Source: JACVRW01 sp052038485
GTDB taxonomy: Bacteria > Actinomycetota > Thermoleophilia > Solirubrobacterales > Thermoleophilaceae
Length of the DNA: 20,526 nucleotides
Assembly: GCA_052038485.1 (NCBI GenBank)
Contig: JBQGCL010000004.1
Location: 1-20,526, forward strand
Direction of reading: 5' to 3'
Positions within the stretch are counted from its first letter, which is position 1. Each line of letters starts with the position of its first letter. The position numbers and the translations under genes are program-made. Shown here one piece after another: positions 1 through 7,602 of the stretch. The notes beneath the pieces were generated by a model. That model was not told where the DNA came from. It saw nothing but the letters and a program-made list of their open reading frames with translations, and made no database searches.

Positions 1-858
1 GAGCTGCTCCAGGTCGACTCCGAGTCGCACCCCGACCTGTTCTGGGCGATCCGCGGCGGCGGCGGCAACTTCGGCGTCGTCACCCGCTTCAAGTACCGGC
101 TGCACGAGGTCGGCACGATCGTCGGCGGCATGCTGTTCCTCCCGGCGACGCCCGAGGTGATCGCCGGCTTCGTCGCCGCCGCTGAGGCGGCCCCCGACGA
201 GCTGTCGGCGATCGCCAGCGTGATGTCGGCGGCGCCGCCGATGCCGTTCGTGCCGTCCGAGTTCCACGGCAAGCCGGTCGTGATGGCCCTGATGGCCTAC
301 GCCGGAGGCGTGGAGGAGGGCCACAAGGCCCTCGCGCCATTCCGCGAGCTCGCCACCCCGCTCGCGGACATGCTGCGGCCGATCTCCTACCCCGAGATCT
401 ACCCGCCCGAGGAGGAGGACTTCCACCCGGTGGCGTTCATCCGCACGATGTTCGTGGACAGCATCGACCGCGACAGGGCAGAGACGATCCTGAAGCGGCT
501 CGGCGAGTCGAACGCGATGATGGCGGTCACCCAGATTCGCGTTCTCGGAGGCGCGATCGCTCGGGTCCCGAACGACGCGACCGCGTACGCCCACCGCGAC
601 AGCCGCATCATGCTGAACGTCGCGGCGATGGCCGCCCAGCCCGGCGACCTCCCCGCGATCCAGCCGTGGGTGACCGGCCTCGCCGGCGAGCTGCTCCAGA
701 GCGACGAGGGCGCCTACGTGGGATTCCTCGCCGACGAGGGCGAGGAGCGCGTCCGCGCGGCCTATCCCGGCGCGACCTGGGACCGGCTGGTCGAGATCAA
801 GCGGCGTTACGACCCCGACAACATCTTCCGCGGCAACCAGAACATCCCGCCCGGTTAG
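1..858 (+). CDS. FAD-binding oxidoreductase, berberine-bridge type (5' truncated by window edge)
   Basis: The reading frame is open from base 1 to the TAG at 856-858, giving 285 residues of a C-terminal part. Residues 12-26 (DLFWAIRGGGGNFGVV) are the end of the FAD-binding PCMH domain. The rest is the substrate domain, and the C-terminus RRYDPDNIFRGNQNIPP is the BBE-domain signature that packs near the flavin. Alignment with the complete neighbour at 868-2253 places residue 1 near its residue 171, so about 170 residues, including the flavin-linking His segment, lie outside the window. Members of this family oxidise alcohols, sugars or alkaloid-like substrates and reduce O2; the substrate here cannot be told. 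It sits 9 nt before the next gene, so the two are probably cotranscribed paralogues from a tandem duplication. Confidence 0.9.
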   Translation, partial: ELLQVDSESHPDLFWAIRGGGGNFGVVTRFKYRLHEVGTIVGGMLFLPATPEVIAGFVAAAEAAPDELSAIASVMSAAPPMPFVPSEFHGKPVVMALMAYAGGVEEGHKALAPFRELATPLADMLRPISYPEIYPPEEEDFHPVAFIRTMFVDSIDRDRAETILKRLGESNAMMAVTQIRVLGGAIARVPNDATAYAHRDSRIMLNVAAMAAQPGDLPAIQPWVTGLAGELLQSDEGAYVGFLADEGEERVRAAYPGATWDRLVEIKRRYDPDNIFRGNQNIPPG

Positions 859-867
859 AGTCCGCGC

Positions 868-2253
868 ATGGCCCAACCAACAGTCGACACGGCCGCCCTC
901 GAAGGGTTCGGCGGCGAGCTCCTACGCGACGGCGACCCGGGATATGACGAGGCCCGCCGCGTGTTCAACGCGGCGATCGACCGCAAGCCCGCGCTGTTAG
1001 CGCGCTGCATCGGTGTGGCCGACGTGATCGCCGCGCTCGGTTTCGCGCGCGAGCAGGGTCTGCCGGTCTCGGTCAGGGGCGGCGGTCACTCGGTCGCCGG
1101 TCACGCGATCGTCGACGGCGGCGTCACGATCGACCTGCGCCCGATGAACCGCGTGCGGGTGGACCCGGAGCAGCGCGTCGCCTGGTGCGGCGGCGGGGCC
1201 AACTGGGGCGAGCTCGACCGGGAGACGCAGGCGTTCGGCCTGGCGGTGACCGGCGGCCGGCTGTCCGACACCGGCGTCGGCGGCCTCACGCTGGGCGGCG
1301 GAAGCGGCTGGCTCGAGCGCAAGTACGGCTTCACCGTCGACAGCCTGATCTCGGCCGACGTCGTCACCGCCGACGGCAGCCTGGTCGTCGCGAGCGCCGA
1401 GCGCAACCCAGACCTGTTCTGGGCGCTCAAGGGCGGCGGCGGGAACTTCGGCGTCGTGACCGGCTTCGAGTTTCGCCTCCACGAGGTCGGCCCGCTGCTG
1501 TACGGCGGCATGCTGTTCTTCCCGATCGACGCGGCCGTCGACCTGCTCAAGGCATACCGCGGCTTCATGGAGGACGCGCCCGACGAGATCGGCGGCGGCG
1601 CCGCGGTTCTCTGCGCGCCGCCCGAGGAGTTCGTGCCCGAGGAGGTGCGCGGCAAGCCGGTGCTGGCCGTGATCGCCTGCTACGTCGGTCCGGTCGAGGC
1701 GGGCGAGCGCGCCTTCGCGCCCCTGCGCGAGTGGGGGCCGGCACTCGAGATGCTCGGCCCGATGCCGTACAGCGCGATCCAAGCGCTGATCGCCCCCGGC
1801 AACCCGCCCGGCCGCCGGCACTACTGGAAGGCCGGCCTCCTCGGCGAGCTGAGCGACGAGGCGATCGAGACGTACGTCCGCCGTGCCGGCGACCCGGCGA
1901 CGCCGTTCACAGCGTCGCTGATGCTTCCGCTCGGCGGGGCGTTCGCACGCGCCGACGAGGCCGCCGCGCCGTTCGCTTACCGCGACGCCAAGTGGAACTA
2001 CCACGTCCTCGCGCAGTGGGAGGATGCGGCCGACGACGAGCGCTGCATCGAGTGGGCGCGCGACTTCGACGCCGAGATGGCCGAGTTCGCCGAGGCGGGC
2101 GTGTACGTGAACTTCGCCGCCGAGCCCAGCGCAACCGCGGTCAAGGCCGGCTTCGGCTCCGAGAGCTACGCGCGCATGGTGGCGGTCAAGGACAAGTACG
2201 ACCCGGACAACGTCTTCCGCAGCAACACCAACATCCCGCCGAGCGGCGGCTAG
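868..2253 (+). CDS. FAD-binding oxidoreductase with BBE C-terminal domain
   Basis: This is a complete 461-residue flavoprotein, normal length for the family. The ATG at 868 lies 9 nt after the previous stop. Residues about 41-210 form the FAD-binding PCMH domain: RGGGHS (70-75) carries His74, the usual covalent 8-alpha-histidyl FAD attachment, and GVGGLTLGGGSGWLERKYG (136-154) is the second flavin loop. That loop has no Cys at the site of the second bond of bicovalent relatives (GRLSDTGVGG), so a single His link is expected. DLFWALKGGGGNFGVV follows, and the C-terminus YDPDNVFRSNTNIPP is the BBE signature. No signal peptide is visible, so it is probably cytoplasmic. It resembles its upstream neighbour throughout, for example in the LHEVG and GGMLF segments. 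Substrate unknown; sugar, alcohol or secondary-metabolite oxidation are all possible. Confidence 0.93.
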   Translation: MAQPTVDTAALEGFGGELLRDGDPGYDEARRVFNAAIDRKPALLARCIGVADVIAALGFAREQGLPVSVRGGGHSVAGHAIVDGGVTIDLRPMNRVRVDPEQRVAWCGGGANWGELDRETQAFGLAVTGGRLSDTGVGGLTLGGGSGWLERKYGFTVDSLISADVVTADGSLVVASAERNPDLFWALKGGGGNFGVVTGFEFRLHEVGPLLYGGMLFFPIDAAVDLLKAYRGFMEDAPDEIGGGAAVLCAPPEEFVPEEVRGKPVLAVIACYVGPVEAGERAFAPLREWGPALEMLGPMPYSAIQALIAPGNPPGRRHYWKAGLLGELSDEAIETYVRRAGDPATPFTASLMLPLGGAFARADEAAAPFAYRDAKWNYHVLAQWEDAADDERCIEWARDFDAEMAEFAEAGVYVNFAAEPSATAVKAGFGSESYARMVAVKDKYDPDNVFRSNTNIPPSGG

Positions 2254-2374
2254 GCGCCGGTGACGCGGAACGTCTGCTTGCCGGCGGTGACGCTGGAGCT
2301 GTCGCCGACCCAGACGTTGATGCGCCCGTTCTCGACGACGAACCGGCCGCGGTTGTTGTAGAAGCCGACGGCGC
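2250..2374 (-). pseudogene. C-terminal remnant of a GH3 beta-glucosidase (fibronectin III-like domain)
   Basis: On the minus strand from about 2374 to a TAG at 2252-2250 there are some 40 codons reading GAVGFYNNRGRFVVENG, then RINVWVGDSSS, then QTFRVTGA and stop. This resembles the last strands of the fibronectin III-like domain ending many family 3 glycoside hydrolases (pattern: FYD..G.FVVE.G...V.VG.SS....F.V). The segment has no start codon of its own. It abuts the stop codon of the upstream deacetylase gene (2375-2377) but is in a different frame, so it cannot be a read-through tail of that protein. The simplest reading is the stub of a lost beta-glucosidase gene left when the neighbouring operon was placed here. 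The family call rests on pattern memory over 40 residues; the coding character is fairly clear. Confidence 0.55.
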
Positions 2375-2378
2375 CTAG
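2250..2378. repeat. 9-bp perfect inverted repeat flanking the GH3 stub
   Basis: CTAGGCGCC at 2250-2258 and its exact reverse complement GGCGCCTAG at 2370-2378 face each other across 111 nt. The left copy contains the stops of both the plus-strand oxidoreductase and the minus-strand GH3 stub. The right copy contains the stop of the deacetylase gene. Flanking bases do not extend the match. It may be chance in GC-rich DNA or a trace of the rearrangement that built the junction. The arms are too far apart and too short for a convincing terminator. Confidence 0.4.
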
Positions 2379-3421
2379 CGTCCCTCTTCGAAGCCCTCGA
2401 GCACCTCCCGCACGAGCGGGCCGATCGCCTCGAGGTCGTAGCCGCCTTCCTGCACGAGCACCGTGGGAAGGCCGAGCGCCCCCAGCGCCCGTCCGGCCGT
2501 GCGGAAGCCCGCCGGCGTCACCTCGAGCGGACTCTCCGGATCGCCGCCGGCCGCGTCCACGCCGAGCGCCACCACCAGCGCCGCCGCGCCGCCCGCGCGC
2601 GCCCACGCGGCGAGCGACTCAACCGCTCCCAGCCACGCGTCGTCCCCGCTGCCCGGCGCGATCGGCACGTTGCGGTTCGCCCCCCCGCCGGTCTCATCGG
2701 CGAAGCCGAGGAAGTGGGGGAACCAGCCCGCGCCGGGGTCCACGTGCACCGACCCCACCAGCACATCCAGGTCCTCCCAGAAGATCGCCTGCGTGCCGTT
2801 CCCGTGGTGGGCGTCGATGTCGATCACGGCCACGCGTCCGCCGGTCCCGGCGCGCAGCCACGCCGCCGCCACGGCCGCGTTGTTGAGATAGCAGGACCCG
2901 CCGAACGCGCTGCGGGTGGCGTGGTGGCCAGGTGGCCGGCAGAGGGCGTAGGCCGCGCGCTCGCCGTCCAGCACCAGCTCGGCCGCCGTGAGCGCGGTGT
3001 CCACGGCGGCGCGGGCGGCCTCCCAGGTGCCCGGTCCGATCAGGGTCATCGTGTCGTAGGCGAATTGCCCCGCACGGGCCGTCATGGCGGCGGCCTGCGC
3101 CGGCGGAAGGCCGGAGAACAGGTCGGGATGCGGGAACAGGTAGGGGACGACGCGGTCCTGACCGGGATCCTCGGTCAGCCCGGCCGCCTGCCAGTCGTCC
3201 CAGGCTCGCATGAGGTAGTCGATGAGCTCGCCGTCGTGAACCGCGAGCAGCGCCGCGTCGGGCTGGTCTCGGGTGGGCGACAGGGGGGCGTCCTCGAGTG
3301 CCGTCCGGATCCGCTCCACCCGCTCCGGCACCTCGGTTCCCGGCGTGCGCACGCCCACCCAGATCTCGCCGCCCGGCTCGTGCAGCCGGTGGCGCTCGCT
3401 CCAGACGACCGGTATCCGCAC
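2375..3421 (-). CDS. Histone-deacetylase superfamily protein, acetylpolyamine amidohydrolase type
   Basis: This 348-residue zinc hydrolase is predicted to remove acetyl groups from acetylated amines such as N-acetylputrescine or N8-acetylspermidine. Visible motifs: RPPGHHA (162-168) with tandem catalytic His166/His167; CYLNNAAVAA; DIDAHHGNG (201-209) with zinc ligands Asp203 and His205; ALGVDA with the third ligand Asp289; and EGGY with the transition-state Tyr328. The insert FPHFLGFADETGGG (234-247) and the approx. 350-residue length match bacterial acetylpolyamine amidohydrolases better than acetoin-utilisation AcuC proteins. The GTG start (3421-3419) comes one base after the TGA of the Rieske gene, so translation is probably coupled. 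No signal peptide is seen. The substrate could be another acetylated amine, and the neighbouring diaminohexanoate operon makes an acetylated beta-lysine-like compound worth considering, though that is speculative. Confidence 0.9.
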   Translation of the reverse strand: MRIPVVWSERHRLHEPGGEIWVGVRTPGTEVPERVERIRTALEDAPLSPTRDQPDAALLAVHDGELIDYLMRAWDDWQAAGLTEDPGQDRVVPYLFPHPDLFSGLPPAQAAAMTARAGQFAYDTMTLIGPGTWEAARAAVDTALTAAELVLDGERAAYALCRPPGHHATRSAFGGSCYLNNAAVAAAWLRAGTGGRVAVIDIDAHHGNGTQAIFWEDLDVLVGSVHVDPGAGWFPHFLGFADETGGGANRNVPIAPGSGDDAWLGAVESLAAWARAGGAAALVVALGVDAAGGDPESPLEVTPAGFRTAGRALGALGLPTVLVQEGGYDLEAIGPLVREVLEGFEEGR

Positions 3422-3422
3422 C

Positions 3423-4418
3423 TCAGGCGAGCCCGGCGGCGACCCAGCGCTGGAAGTCGGCGATCAGCTCCTCGCTCGGCAGCAAGAGCGTCCCGGAATC
3501 GAACGCCCGCGAGGCGATCCCGCGCTGGACCGACTCGACCAGCTCGCGGTCCTCGACGCCGACCTGGTCGTCGAGCTCGATCAGATCGGCGATCTCGGCC
3601 GGATCGGCGTCCGCCAGGAAGAAGTAGTCGAGGAACCCGTCCGTCCGGCCCGGCTCCGCTGGAGTCAGCGGGCCGATCGAGAGATTCGTCACTCCCGGGA
3701 ACACGTTGACCTTGGTGCTCGGCCAGATCATGTGGAACTGGCCCTCCCCCTGCCCGTCGCGCGTGCGCACGTGGTGACTGGCGAACGTCTCGTGGCGCTC
3801 GAGCCGGTAGGCCTCGGGTGACACGTCGACCAGGTCGCTGAAGCCCGGGTGCGCGACCGGGCAGTGGTAGCACTCGAGGTAGTTCTCGACGGCGACCTTC
3901 CAGTTGGCGCCGAGCGTGTAGGGCGCGCGCGAGTGGAAGACCAGCGCGTCCACGTCGATGCCTCCGGCGCGCACCAGCTCCGGCAGCTCCCCGAGCGTCT
4001 CGGCGAGCGGCGCCGCATCGTCGTCGGCGTTGACGAAGATGAACGGCCCCCAGGTGTCGACCAGGGCGGGCCGCAGCCCGAGCTCCGAGCGGTCCAGCGA
4101 CCCATCTGCCCGCGGCGCCGCCCGCAGCTCGCCGTCGAGCCCGTAGGTCCAGGCGTGGTAGTGGCACTGCAGCGTCGTGCAGCGCCCCTCCCCTGAGACG
4201 ACCTCGGCGCCGCGGTGCCGGCAGACGTTCACGAACGCCGCCAACTCCCCTTCGCGGTCGCGCACGACGACGAGCGGCACGTCACCCACCCGCAGGGTGA
4301 AGTACGAGCCGGGCTCGGCGAGCTGCCCGCTGTGGCCCGCGTACTGCCAGGCGTGCGTGAACAGCCGCTCGCGCTCGCGGGCGAGGACGTCTCCGTTGAC
4401 GTACCAGCTGTAGGGCAG
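3423..4418 (-). CDS. Rieske non-heme iron oxygenase, alpha subunit type (5' end uncertain)
   Basis: This is an oxygenase component that would receive electrons through a Rieske [2Fe-2S] cluster and hydroxylate or demethylate a substrate at a mononuclear iron. The cluster ligands are CRH and CHYH in VCRHRGAEV...LQCHYHAWTYG. The iron site is ECYHCPVAHP (His-x4-His), and the EDRELVESVQRG tail is seen in choline/betaine/carnitine-type Rieske enzymes. No ATG, GTG or TTG occurs in frame between the TAG at 4439-4437, which ends the upstream gene, and a GTG at 4289. That GTG lies after conserved sequence (LPYSWYVNGD at about 4418-4389 and WQYAGH). I therefore extend the gene to a CTG at 4418 as the least bad choice; a caller restricted to standard starts would report 3423-4289. 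It is followed one base later by the deacetylase. Substrate unknown; no reductase gene lies nearby. Confidence 0.85.
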   Translation of the reverse strand: MPYSWYVNGDVLARERERLFTHAWQYAGHSGQLAEPGSYFTLRVGDVPLVVVRDREGELAAFVNVCRHRGAEVVSGEGRCTTLQCHYHAWTYGLDGELRAAPRADGSLDRSELGLRPALVDTWGPFIFVNADDDAAPLAETLGELPELVRAGGIDVDALVFHSRAPYTLGANWKVAVENYLECYHCPVAHPGFSDLVDVSPEAYRLERHETFASHHVRTRDGQGEGQFHMIWPSTKVNVFPGVTNLSIGPLTPAEPGRTDGFLDYFFLADADPAEIADLIELDDQVGVEDRELVESVQRGIASRAFDSGTLLLPSEELIADFQRWVAAGLA

Positions 4419-4436
4419 CGTGTCCGTGTGCGCAGC

Positions 4437-7400
4437 CTAGAGCCAGCCGAGCACGACCGCTCGGACGGCGCGCGCCCGGGCGGCCGAGGCGCGCTCGAGC
4501 AGCTTGAAGCTGACCTTGCCGGCCGCGGACCGCTTGCCGGTCGGGTCGGTGGCCACCAGCGTGAGCCGGTAGCGCCCGACGGCGAGCACCCGCGTGCGCG
4601 ACAGGCGCCCGCGGAAGAGCAGGCTGTTGGCCCCCGCCTTGCCCTGGACGGTCATGGTCGTGCGCACCTTCGCGTAGCGCGTGCAGTTGGGCCGCGCGCC
4701 CTTGGCGGGCTTGATGCAGCGGCCGTGCACGCGCCGTCCGCTGAGCTTGCGCTCGAACGAGAGCTTCACCTTGGCCGCCTCGCTCAGCCGGAAGCTGACC
4801 CTCGTCGACCTGCCCTTGCGGAAGCTCGCCTGCGACAGCTTGAGTCCGGTGAGCGTGGGCGCCAGGTCGCTGGTCGTCGGGTTTCCACCACCGCCACCAC
4901 CGCCGCCGCCGCCACCACCACCCTCGCTGTCGGGGTACCGCGGCTTGGTCTTGGGCGGCAGCGCGTTGACCAGATCGCCATCCTCGTTTTGGACGTTCAC
5001 GGTCACCGGAGCCGAGGTCGACTCGTTGCCGAGTTCGTCGCGCGCGACGGCGGTCAGCGTGTGGTCGCCGTTGGGGACGTTGATGCTGCCCCACTGGACC
5101 GAGTACGGCGCCGACGGATCGGGCGCGCCGATGCGCGTGCCGTCCACCTGGAACTCAACCTCGTCGATCCCGCTCGGGTCCGTCGCGGTGGCCGTGAGCG
5201 GCGTGACCCCGGTGACCGTGGCTCCCGCGCCAGGCGAGCTGATGCTCACCGACGGCCCGTCGGTGTCCGTGTTCTCGACGTTGACCAACGCCGACGACGG
5301 CACGGACTGCTTGTTCTTGACGTCGATGGCGGTGGCCGTGACCGTGTGGGGTCCGTCCGAGACGTCGGTCGTGTGCCAGTCGACGATGTACGGCGAGCTG
5401 CTGTCGCTCCCGATCAGGTTGCCGTCGACGCGGAACTCGACGCGCGCCACGCCGCGGTCGTCGGAGGCGGTCGCCCGCATCTCGACGGTCCCCGCCACCT
5501 GACCGTTCTGGGGCGACACCAGGTTGACCGTCGGCGGGCTCACATCGGGCGGCTCCGCGGTGCCGCAGCCGCCCAGAGTCCCGCCCTGCTGGAGCTTCAC
5601 GAACTTCGCGACCGACGGCACGCCCTGGTCGTTCAGCAGGAACAGCATGTAGTAGCCGGGCGGCGCCGCGTTCGGCCCGGTCGGCGCGGTAACGCTCACG
5701 CAGCCGCTGCCCTGCACCACCGGCAGCTTGAGCAGGCGCTGGTTCATGTCCACGCCGTGGGTCACGGCGGCCGGAGAGGCCAGCGCCGCGCCGCTGATGT
5801 TGGTGTCGTCGGTGTTGACGCTGAAGCTGCCGTTGAACCCGATCGTCGCGGGGGCGGCGGTGATCGCCGGGCGCGGGCCCCGGAACAGGTAGGGCGGCTC
5901 GTAGATCTCGACCGTGTCCTCCATGAAATCGGTGTCGACGTCCGCGTTGACCTTGCCGGGATCGCCGTTGTAGTCGTCGCCGGCCGACATCACGCGTCCG
6001 TCGGGCAGCAACAGCGCGGTCGAGTGGTAGGCGCGCGCCTCGGTCTGGGCGGGTCCGAGCCGCCAGTTGCCGCTGACCGGATCCCAGAGCTCGACGTGGC
6101 GCTGCTCGGGCTCGGCGTAGTGGAGCGGTGAGGCGTAACCGTCGAGGCTGCCGCGCCCGCCGCCGACCTCGACCATCGAGCCGTCGGGCAGCAGCACCGT
6201 GTTGGCGTGCCCGCGGCCATAGAAGTTGTCCTTGCCGGTCTGTGGCTGCCAGCTGCCGCCGATCGTGTACTGCTCGGTGGTGGTCGTCGACGGCTCGCCG
6301 CTGAACTGAGTGCCGCCGATCGCCATCAGCTTGTTCGGTCCGCTCGGGCCGGAGGGCAGCGGCACGGTCGTGCCCCAGACGCGGTGGCGCGTCATGTTCG
6401 GGATGTCGTGCCAGGTGAAGGGGTTGACGTCGACGTCGTCCATCACCCAGGTCATGTCGAGGTCCGGGCCGGCGGTGTAGGTGTGGCCGTCGTTGAGCAC
6501 GTTCATGCGCGGGTAGAGGTTGCCGATCGGCTTCTTCGCGCGCTCGTCGTCGTCGCCGGTGCCGATCGACCCGATCTTCGTGATCGTCCCGACCCCGCTC
6601 AACGCGGCCGGCGGCGTGAACAGCTCCACGTCCTGGTTGGTGTTCGAGTGCGGGATCAGCTGGCCCGACTCGTCGAGCCCGCTCACGATCGGGATGCGCC
6701 CGTCGGGCAGCCGCACGCCGGTCGGGTACCAGCGGCCGTGGGCCATCCTCGGCTGCTCGCGCCAGGTCTCCGTCCACGGGTTGAACGTGAACACCCGGTC
6801 GAGCCCCTTCCACGTCTGCGACGGGCTCTCGTAATCGAGGTTGCCGCCGAACACGACCAGCTCTCCGTCGGCCGTGAAGGTCTGGCCGGCGCACCAGATG
6901 TTGGCCTTGTCGGGCGGGTTCTTCTGCACCGGGGCCGCGGTCGGGTTGGCCGGATCCCAGAGGTAGGCCTCGGCGTTGTTCGGCCGGTTGGGATAGGTCG
7001 GGTAGGAGAAGAACATCACCTTGCCGGTCGGCAGCAGCGCCGCGTGGATCGCGACGATCGGCCACTTCGACTTGCTGGCGATCCACTGGCCGATGTCGGC
7101 CGGGGTCCCGTCGACCTCGGCGTCGGCGTCGGCCACGCTGAGCTTCGGTTCGGGGGCGACGCTCTCGGGGGTCGCCTTCTCCTCGCGGATCGCCGTGCGC
7201 ATGAGCGCGTGCTCTCGGGCGTGCTCGGGCCCCAGCGCCGCCGTCTCGAAGGCGCGCAGCTCGCGCTCGCTCATGCCCGGGACGCCCAGGTCGCCCGCGT
7301 GCTCGTGGCCCGGCGCGACGTCGGACGGGATGTCGGCCGTCGGGGCCTTCGCCGCCCGCGCCGGCGCCGGAGCGGGCCCGCCGCTGAACGCGATCAGGGC

Positions 7401-7481
7401 TCCGCCCGTGAGCAGGCATAGGAGGGCGACGACCAGCGCGAGCGCGGTTCGCGAGTGCTGACTGGGGCGGCGGCGATGCAA
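4437..7481 (-). CDS. Secreted galactose-oxidase-like copper radical oxidase with Ig-like repeats
   Basis: This 1014-residue protein starts at TTG 7481 and has a basic N-terminus and hydrophobic segment (about 12-32), a Sec-type signal. Kelch-type propeller repeats run from about 140 to 530, then the galactose oxidase C-terminal domain (about 535-635). All residues of the radical copper site can be placed: Cys197 (NIWCAGQ) and Tyr252 (GRWYPTG) for the thioether-linked cofactor, Tyr485-His486 (EARAYHST), and His575 (THGVDMNQR). It should oxidise a primary alcohol, often of a sugar or glycan, to an aldehyde with O2 reduced to H2O2. Two tandem bacterial Ig-like domains follow (about 647-737 and 741-832), then a 13-glycine linker (854-866) and a Cys-containing beta-domain (about 873-996). 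No LPXTG motif or C-terminal membrane anchor is visible. It is the first gene of a minus-strand set with the Rieske and deacetylase genes. GlxA-type morphogenetic oxidases are relatives lacking these tail modules. Confidence 0.9.
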   Translation of the reverse strand: MHRRRPSQHSRTALALVVALLCLLTGGALIAFSGGPAPAPARAAKAPTADIPSDVAPGHEHAGDLGVPGMSERELRAFETAALGPEHAREHALMRTAIREEKATPESVAPEPKLSVADADAEVDGTPADIGQWIASKSKWPIVAIHAALLPTGKVMFFSYPTYPNRPNNAEAYLWDPANPTAAPVQKNPPDKANIWCAGQTFTADGELVVFGGNLDYESPSQTWKGLDRVFTFNPWTETWREQPRMAHGRWYPTGVRLPDGRIPIVSGLDESGQLIPHSNTNQDVELFTPPAALSGVGTITKIGSIGTGDDDERAKKPIGNLYPRMNVLNDGHTYTAGPDLDMTWVMDDVDVNPFTWHDIPNMTRHRVWGTTVPLPSGPSGPNKLMAIGGTQFSGEPSTTTTEQYTIGGSWQPQTGKDNFYGRGHANTVLLPDGSMVEVGGGRGSLDGYASPLHYAEPEQRHVELWDPVSGNWRLGPAQTEARAYHSTALLLPDGRVMSAGDDYNGDPGKVNADVDTDFMEDTVEIYEPPYLFRGPRPAITAAPATIGFNGSFSVNTDDTNISGAALASPAAVTHGVDMNQRLLKLPVVQGSGCVSVTAPTGPNAAPPGYYMLFLLNDQGVPSVAKFVKLQQGGTLGGCGTAEPPDVSPPTVNLVSPQNGQVAGTVEMRATASDDRGVARVEFRVDGNLIGSDSSSPYIVDWHTTDVSDGPHTVTATAIDVKNKQSVPSSALVNVENTDTDGPSVSISSPGAGATVTGVTPLTATATDPSGIDEVEFQVDGTRIGAPDPSAPYSVQWGSINVPNGDHTLTAVARDELGNESTSAPVTVNVQNEDGDLVNALPPKTKPRYPDSEGGGGGGGGGGGGGNPTTSDLAPTLTGLKLSQASFRKGRSTRVSFRLSEAAKVKLSFERKLSGRRVHGRCIKPAKGARPNCTRYAKVRTTMTVQGKAGANSLLFRGRLSRTRVLAVGRYRLTLVATDPTGKRSAAGKVSFKLLERASAARARAVRAVVLGWL

Positions 7482-7547
7482 GCTTTCAACGTAAGTGCGA
7501 TAGCGCCAACGCGCCAGCGGTTTTCCCGTAGAACTTCATAAGGAGTT

Positions 7548-7561
7548 AACGATCGCTCGTT
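7548..7561. promoter_or_regulatory. Palindromic operator, copy 1 (TetR-type)
   Basis: AACGATCGCTCGTT has perfect arms AACGA and TCGTT around a CG centre; 12 of 14 positions are self-complementary. It lies just upstream of the -35 box of the kdd promoter and between two divergent genes, so it could control both. Size and symmetry are those of TetR-family operators. The TetR gene at 9852-10481 in the same operon is the obvious candidate ligand. Confidence 0.55.
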
Positions 7562-7568
7562 CCGAGCC

Positions 7569-7598
7569 TTGACATGGCTCTCTGAAGCCCCATAGATT
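7569..7598 (+). promoter_or_regulatory. Sigma-70-like promoter of the kdd operon
   Basis: A perfect -35 hexamer TTGACA (7569-7574) is separated by 18 nt from TAGATT (7593-7598), which matches TATAAT at 4 of 6 positions. Transcription would begin near 7605, leaving only about 9 nt before the ATG at 7614. The message would have a very short leader with no visible Shine-Dalgarno sequence, a common arrangement in actinobacteria. Confidence 0.6.
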
Positions 7599-7602
7599 CC
7601 CT

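Noticed and set aside
2259..2369. Intrinsic terminator between the convergent genes
   Set aside because: The only inverted repeat has arms 111 nt apart with no T-run, so it cannot form a typical terminator hairpin.
4884..4922. Proline-like GCC/ACC triplet repeat as a possible microsatellite or CRISPR-like repeat
   Set aside because: It encodes a 13-glycine linker in frame inside the copper oxidase, with mixed glycine codons, and has no spacer structure.
4215..6131. Long plus-strand open frame of 638 codons opposite the copper oxidase
   Set aside because: Its translation is Arg/Ala/Val/Gly-rich with no recognisable domain. It is the antisense shadow of a GC-rich gene whose own frame carries all galactose oxidase motifs.
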